64,000 nt of DNA from Chitinimonas koreensis (GTDB taxonomy: Bacteria; Pseudomonadota; Gammaproteobacteria; Burkholderiales; Chitinimonadaceae), in NCBI RefSeq assembly GCF_014353015.1, contig NZ_CP060704.1:124001-188000 (forward strand). Direction: 5' to 3'. This document shows positions 57,564-64,000 of this stretch, piece after piece. Position 1 is the stretch's first letter; every line of letters starts with the position of its first letter. Both the position numbers and the translations under genes were made by a program. The notes under the pieces were generated by a model. That model saw only the letters and a program-made list of their open reading frames with translations, was not told the origin of the DNA and did not search any database.

Positions 57564-58301
57564 ATGACTGCAAACACCCTTCCGCTGTTCTACCAACAAC
57601 CGCATGCGGTGCAGCCGGGCCGCCACGGCGACAAGTCGCTGGCGCGCCAGCCGGATTACCGTTTCGCGGCGCAGACCAACTCGGTGCCGCTGGCGATCAC
57701 CGAGCTGCCGATCGCCAGCCGTCATTTCCCGATCGTCTTCACCGCCGGCGAGGTGCCGCAGCCGGTGGCCGTGCTGGGCCTGCGCGGCCAGCAGAACATG
57801 TTCGTCGACGCCGACGGCCAATGGCAGGCCGGCACCTACATCCCGGCCTACATCCGCCGCTATCCGTTCATCTTCCTGGAGAACGAGGCCCGCACCGAGT
57901 TCACCCTGTGCATCGACGAGGCCTCCGCCGCGCTGGTCGACGGCCGCGACAACCCGCTGTTCGACGCCGAAGGCAAGCCGAGCCAGCTGACCAACCATGC
58001 GCTGGCCTTCTGCCGCGACTACCAGAGCCACTACAAGGCCACCGCCGAGTTCGCCCAGGCGCTGGCCGCGGCCGACCTGCTGGTCGAGAACCGCGCCGAC
58101 ATCACGCTGCGCGACGGCCAGCGGCTCAGCCTGTCGGGCTTCAAGGTGATCGACGAGGCACGCTTCAACAAGCTGCCGAACGAGACCTTCCTCGAATGGC
58201 GCGCCAAGGGCTGGCTGCCTTTCGTCTACTGCCACTTCCTGTCGACCGGCACCTGGACCAACCTGATCGACCACCTGGCCGAGAAGCCCGCCGAGGCCTG
58301 A
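57564..58301 (+). CDS. SapC-family protein linked to the TpsA gene
   Basis: This 245-residue protein matches the SapC family (named from the Campylobacter S-layer locus): PLAITELPIASRHFPIVFTA near the N-terminus, YIPAYIRRYPFIFLEN in the middle and FKVIDEARFNKLPNETFLEW near the end. No signal peptide is seen, so it is likely cytoplasmic. It begins 54 bp after the giant gene, suggesting co-transcription. A role in modifying or assisting secretion of the surface protein is possible but not shown. A terminator follows. Confidence 0.85.
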   Translation: MTANTLPLFYQQPHAVQPGRHGDKSLARQPDYRFAAQTNSVPLAITELPIASRHFPIVFTAGEVPQPVAVLGLRGQQNMFVDADGQWQAGTYIPAYIRRYPFIFLENEARTEFTLCIDEASAALVDGRDNPLFDAEGKPSQLTNHALAFCRDYQSHYKATAEFAQALAAADLLVENRADITLRDGQRLSLSGFKVIDEARFNKLPNETFLEWRAKGWLPFVYCHFLSTGTWTNLIDHLAEKPAEA

Positions 58302-58325
58302 TCCGGCCCCGCCCGCAAGAAGCAG

Positions 58326-58360
58326 AAAGGCCCGGCCGCTCGATGAGCGCCGGGCCTTTT
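58326..58360. terminator. Intrinsic terminator after the two-partner secretion locus
   Basis: AAAGGCCCGGC and GCCGGGCCTTT form the stem, extended by GCTC/GAGC towards the loop, with a T-run on the + strand. It also lies at the end of the convergent epimerase gene. Confidence 0.85.
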
Positions 58361-58410
58361 GCCGTCTGCCGTCGTCCGGAACACCGGCCGCGGACCGTAC
58401 GGTTCACATG

Positions 58411-59406
58411 TCACAGGCCATGGTAGTCGCGATACCAGGCCACGAACCGCCCGATCCCCTCCGCCAGCGGCGTCGACGGCGCGAAGCCGGTCAGCGCGGC
58501 CAGTTCCGAGGTGTCGGCATAGGTGGCCGGCACATCGCCCGCCTGCATGCCGACCGGCTCCTTGATCGCCTCGCGGCCGACCGCGGCCTCGATGGTCTCG
58601 ATGAACTGCATCAGCGGCACCGGCTGGTGGTTGCCGATGTTCAGGAGCCGCCACGGCGCCCAGCTCCGGTCGGGCCGGCTGCCGTCGCCGTCGGGCGCGG
58701 GCGGCAGCGGCAGCAGCTTGACGATGCCGTCGACGATGTCGTCGACGTAGGTGAAGTCGCGCCGCAGCTGGCCGTGGTTGAACACCTTGATCGGCCGGCC
58801 CTCGAGGATGGCCGAGGTGAACAGCCAGGGCGCCATGTCGGGCCGGCCCCAGGGGCCGTAGACGGTGAAGAAGCGCAGGCCGGTGCAGGGCATGCCGTAG
58901 AGATGGGCGTAGCTGTGCGCCATCGCCTCGTTGGCCTTCTTGGTGGCGGCGTAGAGGCTGACCGGGTGGTCGGTGTTGTCGCGCTCGGCGAACGGCACCT
59001 TGTCGTTCTGGCCGTAGACGCTCGACGAACTGGCGTAGACCAGGTGCTGCACCGGATGGCGGCGGCAGGCCTCGAGCAGGTTGGCGAAACCGACCAGGTT
59101 GGCCTGCACGTAGGCGCCCGGGTTCTGCAGCGAGTAGCGCACGCCGGCCTGGGCCGCCAGGTGGATCACCGCGTCGAAGCCTTCGGCGGCGAACAGCGCC
59201 ATCAAGGCCGCGCCGTCGGCGATGTCGAGCCGCTCGAAGCGGAAGCCGGCCAGCGGCTCGATCTGCGCCAGCCGCGCCTCCTTGAGGCTGACCGGGTAGT
59301 AGTCGTTGAGGTTGTCGATGCCGACCACGCGGTGGCCGGCCGCCACCAGGGCGCGGGCGGTATGCATGCCGATGAAGCCGGCGGCGCCGGTGAGCAGGAT
59401 GTTCAT
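58411..59406 (-). CDS. NAD-dependent sugar epimerase, UDP-glucuronate 4-epimerase type
   Basis: This 331-residue extended short-chain dehydrogenase has the NAD-binding motif TGAAGFIGMHTA, the catalytic Ser region YASSSSVYG and YAATKK (YxxxK). The segment RFFTVYGPWGRPDMAPWLFT is characteristic of CapI/UDP-glucuronate 4-epimerases, which supply UDP-galacturonate for capsule or LPS. Its start overlaps the stop of the glycosyltransferase gene by four bases (ATGA). Confidence 0.88.
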   Translation of the reverse strand: MNILLTGAAGFIGMHTARALVAAGHRVVGIDNLNDYYPVSLKEARLAQIEPLAGFRFERLDIADGAALMALFAAEGFDAVIHLAAQAGVRYSLQNPGAYVQANLVGFANLLEACRRHPVQHLVYASSSSVYGQNDKVPFAERDNTDHPVSLYAATKKANEAMAHSYAHLYGMPCTGLRFFTVYGPWGRPDMAPWLFTSAILEGRPIKVFNHGQLRRDFTYVDDIVDGIVKLLPLPPAPDGDGSRPDRSWAPWRLLNIGNHQPVPLMQFIETIEAAVGREAIKEPVGMQAGDVPATYADTSELAALTGFAPSTPLAEGIGRFVAWYRDYHGL

Positions 59407-60170
59407 GTGCGTTCCGAATCGTGCCGTTGCCAGCGCTCGGCCAGCTTGGCGTATTTGACGAAGGCGAAGAAGCTGCCGATCAGGATGTGGGCGAAGCCGC
59501 CGGCGCCGTCGAGGAAGCCGCGCCGCACGAAATAGAAGCGGATGAAGCGCGTCAGCGGCGACAGCGCCATCTTGCCGATGCCGGCGCGGCGGCCGGCGGC
59601 GAACAGCGCCTCGGCCTGCAGGTCGGTATAGCGGTTCTGCTTGGTGAGGTAGCTGGCCAGGCTTTCGGCCGAGTCGTGCAGGAGGTCGCCGGCCAGGCTG
59701 CCGGTGCCGCCCTCGCGCACCTCCACCTTCTCGTGCACCGCGTCCGCGCTCCAGCCGGCGCGGCGGCGGTCGAACAGCCGCAGGCACCAGTCGGGATAGG
59801 CCTCGCCATGGCCCAGGTAGCGGCCGAAGAAGCGGTTGCGGCGGGCGAAGCGATAGGCGGCGTGCTGCGGATCGGCCAGCGCGGCGCGGATCGAGGCGGC
59901 CAGTTCGGGCGTCAGGCGCTCGTCGGCGTCGAGGCAGAGCACCCAGTCGTATTGCGCCAGCGCCACCGCCGCGCGCTTCTGCGGGCCGAAGCCGAGGAAG
60001 GGCTGGCTGGCGATCCGCGCGCCGTAGCGTTCGGCCAGCGCGAGGGTGCCGTCGTCGCTGCCCGAATCGAGCAGCACGATCTCGTCGGCCAGGCCGCGCG
60101 CCGAGTCGAGGCAGGCGGCCAGCTGGCCGGCGGCGTTGCGGGTGATGAGCACCAGGCTGAGTTTCTGCAT
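59403..60170 (-). CDS. Glycosyltransferase family 2, WaaE/KdtX-like
   Basis: This 255-residue inverting glycosyltransferase has an N-terminal LSLVLITRNAAGQLAACLDS, the DGSDDGT-like LLDSGSDDGTLALAERYGA and the metal-binding LCLDADERLTPEL. The C-terminal FVRRGFLDGAGGFAHILIGS is typical of the WaaE/KdtX group that adds a sugar to the LPS inner core. Gene order (divergent from waaC-waaA) supports an LPS core role. Confidence 0.88.
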   Translation of the reverse strand: MQKLSLVLITRNAAGQLAACLDSARGLADEIVLLDSGSDDGTLALAERYGARIASQPFLGFGPQKRAAVALAQYDWVLCLDADERLTPELAASIRAALADPQHAAYRFARRNRFFGRYLGHGEAYPDWCLRLFDRRRAGWSADAVHEKVEVREGGTGSLAGDLLHDSAESLASYLTKQNRYTDLQAEALFAAGRRAGIGKMALSPLTRFIRFYFVRRGFLDGAGGFAHILIGSFFAFVKYAKLAERWQRHDSERT

Positions 60171-60211
60171 CGCGCCATTCTAGCCGAGCCGGCCGTTGCG
60201 ACCGCCGTCGC

Positions 60212-60217
60212 TATAAT
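60212..60217 (+). promoter_or_regulatory. -10 box directly before waaC; possible leaderless start
   Basis: TATAAT ends six bases before the waaC ATG at 60224 and no Shine-Dalgarno is present. Transcription would begin at or next to the start codon. The -35 region is weak. Confidence 0.45.
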
Positions 60218-60223
60218 CGCGCC

Positions 60224-61180
60224 ATGCCGAAAATCCTGATCGTCCGCCTGTCGTCGATGGGCGACGTGATCCACAACCTGCCCGCGGTCACCGATCTCGC
60301 CGCCCATTACCCGAACGCCGAATTGCACTGGGTGGTCGAGGAGGGCTTCGCCGAGCTGCCGGCGCTGCACCCGGCCGTGGTCCGGACCATCCCGTTCGCG
60401 CTGCGGCGCTGGCGCAAGAAGCTGCTGGCGCCGGTCCACCGCGACGAGATGCGCGCCTTCCGCGACCGGCTGCGGGCCGAGCGTTACGACCTGGTGATCG
60501 ACTCGCAGGGCCTGCTCAAGAGCGCGCTGGTGGCGAAGCTGACCGGCGCGCCGATCGCCGGCTACGACCGCCGCAGCATCCGCGAACCGCTGGCGAGCTG
60601 GTGCTACGACCAGAAGCTGGCGGTGTCGCGCAGCCTGCACGCGATCGCCCGCAACCGGCTGCTCACGGCGCGCGCGATGGGCTACCAGCCCGGCGAGGCG
60701 ATCGACTACGGCGTGCAGCCGCCGGCGGTCGACCTGGCCTGGCGGCCGCGCGGCGACTACGCCGTGCTGCTGACCGCCACCAGCCGCGACGACAAGCTGT
60801 GGCCCGAGGCCGACTGGGTCGGGCTCGGCCAGTCGCTGGCGCGGCGCGGCATCGTGCCGGTGCTGCCCTGGGGCGGCGAGGCCGAGCGGCTGCGCGCCGA
60901 GCGCATCGCGGCGCAGCTGAGCGGCGCGGTGGTCGCGCCGCGGCTGCTGCTGGGCGAGGCGGCGCGGCTGTTGGCCGATGCGCGGCTGGCGGTCGGCGTC
61001 GATACCGGCCTGGTCCACCTGGCCGCCGCGGTCGGGGTGCCGACCATCGCGCTGTTCTGCGCCTCCGAACCGGGCCTGACCGGCGTGCTGGCGTCCGGTT
61101 ACGCGGTCAATCTCGGCGGCTACGGCCGCCCGCCGGCGCTGGCCGAGGTCGAGGCGGCCGTCGCTGGGGCGCTGGCATGA
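60224..61180 (+). CDS. waaC: LPS heptosyltransferase I
   Basis: This 318-residue GT9 enzyme adds the first L-glycero-D-manno-heptose to Kdo2-lipid A. It begins MPKILIVRLSSMGDVIHNLP, the family N-terminus with the catalytic Asp. The nucleotide-sugar binding region VGVDTGLVHLAAAVGVPTIA lies near the C-terminus. The stop overlaps the waaA start (ATGA at 61177-61180). Confidence 0.94.
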   Translation: MPKILIVRLSSMGDVIHNLPAVTDLAAHYPNAELHWVVEEGFAELPALHPAVVRTIPFALRRWRKKLLAPVHRDEMRAFRDRLRAERYDLVIDSQGLLKSALVAKLTGAPIAGYDRRSIREPLASWCYDQKLAVSRSLHAIARNRLLTARAMGYQPGEAIDYGVQPPAVDLAWRPRGDYAVLLTATSRDDKLWPEADWVGLGQSLARRGIVPVLPWGGEAERLRAERIAAQLSGAVVAPRLLLGEAARLLADARLAVGVDTGLVHLAAAVGVPTIALFCASEPGLTGVLASGYAVNLGGYGRPPALAEVEAAVAGALA

Positions 61181-62430
61181 TCGTGCGGGCGCTCTACACG
61201 CTGGCCTGGTGGTGCCTGTTGCCGCTGGCCTTCGTCTACCTGTGGCGGCGCGGCCGCCGCCAGCCCGCATACCGGCACGATTGGGCCGAGCGGCTCGGCC
61301 GTTATCCGGCGGCGCCGGCCGGCCCGCTGATCTGGCTGCACGCGGTGTCCGTCGGCGAGACGCGCGCCGCAGTGCCGCTGGTGCAGGCGCTGCGCGCACG
61401 CCATCCCGATCACGCCATCCTGCTCACCCAGATGACGCCGACCGGCCGCGACACCGCGCGCCAGCTGTTCGGCGACAGCGTCACCGTGGCCTATCTGCCC
61501 TACGACCTGCCGTTCGCGGTGGGCCGCTTCTTGCGCCATTACCGGCCGCGCTTCGGCGTGCTGATGGAGATGGAGATCTGGCCCAACCTGCTGCACCGGG
61601 CGGCCGATGCCGGCGTGCCGCTCTACCTGGTCAATGCACGGCTGTCGGAGAAGTCGCTGCGCGGCTACCGCAAGGTTGCCGCGCTGGTGCGTCCGGCCAT
61701 GGCGCGGCTGGCGCGGGTGGCGGCGCAGGGCGAGGCGGATGCGGCGCGGCTGCGCGAGATCGGCGCGGCTGCGCCAGTGGTGACCGGCAACATCAAGTTC
61801 GACATGCGGCTCGACCCGGCGCTGCTGGCGCGCGGCCAGGCCTGGCGCGCGCGCTTCGGCGGCCGGCCGGTGTGGGCGGCCGCCTGCACGCGCGAGGGCG
61901 AGGAGGCGCTGCTGCTCGACGCGCTGGCGCGCGCCGCCTTGCCGGCCGATGCCTTGCTGCTGCTGGTGCCGCGTCATCCGCAGCGCTTCGACGAGGTGGC
62001 GGCGCTGCTGGCGGCGCGCGGCCTGAACGCGCAGCGGCGCAGCGATTGGGCCGACGACGCGCCGCTGCCGGCCTCAGTGCAGGTGCTGCTCGGCGACAGC
62101 CTGGGCGAGTTGGCCGCCTACTATGCGGCCGCCGACCTGGCCTTCGTCGGCGGCAGCCTGGTGCCGCTGGGCAGCCATAGCGTGATCGAGCCGTGCGCCC
62201 AGGGCGTGCCGACGCTGCTCGGTCCGTCGAGCTTCAATTTCGCCGAGGCGGTGCGCGAGGCGGTCGAGCTCGGCGCGGCGAAGCAGCTGCCCGATGCCGA
62301 TGCGGTGCTGGCCGAGGTGGGACGTCTGTTGGAAGACGAGACGGCGCGCGCGGCGATGGCGGCGGCCGGGCTGGCCTTCGTCGGCCGCCATCGCGGCGCG
62401 GTGGAGCGGGTGCTGGCGCTGCTGCCTTAG
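61177..62430 (+). CDS. waaA: 3-deoxy-D-manno-octulosonic acid (Kdo) transferase
   Basis: This 417-residue GT30 enzyme transfers Kdo to lipid A precursor at the inner membrane. It has an N-terminal membrane anchor (LAWWCLLPLAFVYLW), then IWLHAVSVGETRAA with the catalytic Glu, LTQMTPTGRDTA, MEMEIWPNLL, and FVGGSLVPLGSHSVIEPCAQ near the C-terminus. It is coupled to waaC by a four-base overlap. Confidence 0.95.
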   Translation: MIVRALYTLAWWCLLPLAFVYLWRRGRRQPAYRHDWAERLGRYPAAPAGPLIWLHAVSVGETRAAVPLVQALRARHPDHAILLTQMTPTGRDTARQLFGDSVTVAYLPYDLPFAVGRFLRHYRPRFGVLMEMEIWPNLLHRAADAGVPLYLVNARLSEKSLRGYRKVAALVRPAMARLARVAAQGEADAARLREIGAAAPVVTGNIKFDMRLDPALLARGQAWRARFGGRPVWAAACTREGEEALLLDALARAALPADALLLLVPRHPQRFDEVAALLAARGLNAQRRSDWADDAPLPASVQVLLGDSLGELAAYYAAADLAFVGGSLVPLGSHSVIEPCAQGVPTLLGPSSFNFAEAVREAVELGAAKQLPDADAVLAEVGRLLEDETARAAMAAAGLAFVGRHRGAVERVLALLP

Positions 62431-62456
62431 TCAGCGGATCCGATCGCCGGGCGACC

Positions 62457-62541
62457 GTAGGAGCGGCTTCAGCCGCGAAGGCGCGGTGGAATCTCGACCG
62501 GCCGTGGAAACGCCGGCATTCGCGGCTGAAGCCGCTCCTAC
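62457..62541. repeat. REP-like palindromic element, copy 2
   Basis: GTAGGAGCGGCTTCAGCCGC and its complement are separated by a 41-base loop. It has the same arm family as 1518-1588 and sits between the convergent waaA and dciA genes. Confidence 0.75.
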
Positions 62542-62592
62542 AGGTGGATCGCCGTAACGCATGTGAATGTCCGCGAGCGGGCGATCGCGCCT

Positions 62593-63024
62593 TCAGCCGC
62601 GCCGCTTCGCCACCATCGCGGCCAGCGCATCGCGCAAGGGCGACGGTGGTAGCGTAGTGGCCGCCTCGTCCAACGCGCGTAGCGCGGCATCGCTAAGTGC
62701 CAGATTTGATTTCGGTTTCGGCTGCTGGTGCGGCATCCATCCGACTTGAACCTGCCAGCGGATTGCGTTAACTTGCAGGCCATTTTCGGCCAAGCGCATC
62801 CTGATGCGCGCTTCCATCTGCCGCAGCTTGGCCACCAGCGCCTGGCTGCGCGCGGTGACCACCAGGCAATCCCCGTCCACGCCCACCACACTGGTCAGGT
62901 TCTCCAGCCCGGCCGGCAGGGCGTCCTGCCATTGCTGCTCGATCCTGCGCTGGGCGTTCGCCAGGCGGTTCAGGCGCATCAGCTCGGGCGAGCTCAGCAG
63001 GGACTTGAAGGGGCGGGTGCTCAT
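62593..63024 (-). CDS. dciA: DciA (DUF721) family helicase-loader protein
   Basis: This 143-residue protein has the DUF721 core (LENLTSVVGVDGDCLVVTAR, then SQALVAKLRQMEARI), preceded by an N-terminal helix. DciA is the ancestral loader or operator of the replicative helicase DnaB in bacteria lacking DnaC. The ATG at 63024 (MSTRPFKSLLSSPELMRLN) is chosen over a longer frame that overlaps the divergent peptidase. Its place beside an M23 peptidase is a conserved arrangement, usually followed by secA. Confidence 0.85.
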   Translation of the reverse strand: MSTRPFKSLLSSPELMRLNRLANAQRRIEQQWQDALPAGLENLTSVVGVDGDCLVVTARSQALVAKLRQMEARIRMRLAENGLQVNAIRWQVQVGWMPHQQPKPKSNLALSDAALRALDEAATTLPPSPLRDALAAMVAKRRG

Positions 63025-63061
63025 GGGGGCGCGTGCAAGGCACGACGAGGAGTCGGCAGAC

Positions 63062-63973
63062 ATGAACATTATTCTGGTTTCCAACCGCCTCTCCAAGGCG
63101 GTCACGCTCGGACCGCGCCACCTGTGGCTGGTCGGCGCGCTGCTGGGCCTGGCGCTGCTGGGCCTCGCCACGCTGGCCAGCTGGGCCACCTACACGCTGA
63201 CCAAGCCGTTCGGCATCCAGCTGCCGGCGCTGCCGGGCACCTCGGCCGCGCAGCAGCGCCAGATCGACACGCTGGCGGTCAAGCTCGGCCAGATGCAGGC
63301 GCAGCTGGTGCGGCTCGACGGCCTGACCCGCCGCGTGTCGGAACAGACCGGCATCGACGCCAAGCCCTTCCTCAGCAGCTCGGCCGCACCGCAGGGCGGC
63401 GCCGTGTCGCGGCTGCCCGAGCGCGCGCTGGACTTCAAGACGCTGGCCGGCCAGGTCGGCCTGACCGATCGCCGCATCGAGGACGCCATCGACCAGTACG
63501 GCCTGATCGACACCGTGCTGACCCAGCGGAAGCTCAACACCTTCCAGGCGCCGGCCAACCTGCCGACCGCGGCCGGCGTGCGCTCCTCGCTGTACGGCTG
63601 GCGCATCGATCCGTTCTCGGGCCGGCAGACCTTCCACGAAGGCATCGACTTCGTCGGCGACATCGGCACGCCGATCTACGCCGCCGCCGGCGGCCGGGTG
63701 CTGCGGGCGGAGCGCCATCCCGAGTATGGTAATATGCTCGAGATCGACCACGGCAACGGCATCACCAGCCGCTATGCGCATGCTTCGCAGCTGCTGGTGA
63801 AGGAAGGCGACCGCGTGACGACCGGACAGCAGGTGGCCCTCTTGGGCAACAGCGGGCGTTCGACCGGCCCCCATCTGCATTTCGAGATTCGTTACAAGGA
63901 CGTGCCGCAGAATCCGCTCTACTTCCTGCGGCTGGCGCATGCGCCGACCACCGTGCAAGTGGCCGCCGATTGA
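63062..63973 (+). CDS. M23-family (LytM-type) peptidoglycan metallopeptidase
   Basis: This 303-residue inner-membrane-anchored protein has a helix at about residues 22-45 (LWLVGALLGLALLGLATLAS), then a coiled-coil-prone linker (about 65-100). The C-terminal M23 domain has zinc ligands in FHEGIDF (His193 and Asp197) and the GPHLHFE motif near 269-275. It cleaves cross-link peptides in peptidoglycan, or activates amidases if inactive; here the ligands are intact. It is divergent from dciA with 37 bp between. The last 27 bases of the window are noncoding. Confidence 0.92.
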   Translation: MNIILVSNRLSKAVTLGPRHLWLVGALLGLALLGLATLASWATYTLTKPFGIQLPALPGTSAAQQRQIDTLAVKLGQMQAQLVRLDGLTRRVSEQTGIDAKPFLSSSAAPQGGAVSRLPERALDFKTLAGQVGLTDRRIEDAIDQYGLIDTVLTQRKLNTFQAPANLPTAAGVRSSLYGWRIDPFSGRQTFHEGIDFVGDIGTPIYAAAGGRVLRAERHPEYGNMLEIDHGNGITSRYAHASQLLVKEGDRVTTGQQVALLGNSGRSTGPHLHFEIRYKDVPQNPLYFLRLAHAPTTVQVAAD

Positions 63974-64000
63974 GCGTTGTTGAATTTGCCGGGTGCGTCC

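Overview
The window looks like a chromosome segment of a GC-rich betaproteobacterium (Neisseriales or a nearby Burkholderiales family). This is inferred from gene content: DciA next to an M23 peptidase, a SPOR protein next to DsbA, beta-class GST, Mg-type HemB, WaaC/WaaA and a two-partner secretion locus. It is also inferred from the very GC-rich codon use outside one island. I did not compute GC; statements about composition are by eye.

Layout. (1) 1-11,000 is mostly core genome: the start of uppP (-), an HD-GYP protein (+), a YkgJ-like Cys-cluster protein, gstA and a GGDEF diguanylate cyclase (-), hemB (-), an ElaA-like acetyltransferase and argH (-), a SPOR protein and dsbA (+), a frameshifted nhaA (-) and gloA (-). 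(2) 11,034-11,277 holds a consensus promoter, two tandem tRNA-Lys genes (UUU, CUU) and a terminator. (3) 11,190-19,211 is an AT-richer island in the second tRNA-Lys, bounded by a perfect 50-bp direct repeat of the tRNA 3' part. It carries a hybrid integrase, Rhs debris, vsr and dcm (convergent, overlapping), and a + strand cluster. The cluster is a protein with two GHKL ATPase domains, a receiver-like protein, an ORF that probably continues it after a frame break, and a fourth unknown gene. A second decayed integrase tail lies just outside the right repeat, so elements have been stacked at this site. (4) 19,480-23,650 is an arsenic locus: a flavoprotein with a Cys-pair tail and a broken arsO-like gene (+) face aqpS, an arsR-arsC fusion and arsR (-). 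(5) 23,865-27,084 has a frameshifted 14-TM MFS transporter, its divergent LysR regulator and an MgtC/SapB protein. (6) 27,566-58,301 is a two-partner secretion locus: a TpsB outer-membrane transporter, a giant TpsA exoprotein of about 9,350 residues (28 kb) and a SapC-family protein. (7) 58,411-62,430 is an LPS/capsule sugar cluster: epimerase and GT2 (-), waaC and waaA (+). The window ends with dciA (-) and an M23 peptidase (+).

The two most notable systems are the tRNA-borne Dcm/Vsr plus GHKL/receiver cluster, which I read as a candidate defence or DNA-methylation-linked signalling module, and the giant TpsA. The TpsA has two different repeat classes and a block of nearly identical 582-bp units that suggests recent homogenisation. 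Several single-base frame breaks (nhaA, MFS, receiver gene) may be real mutations or assembly errors.
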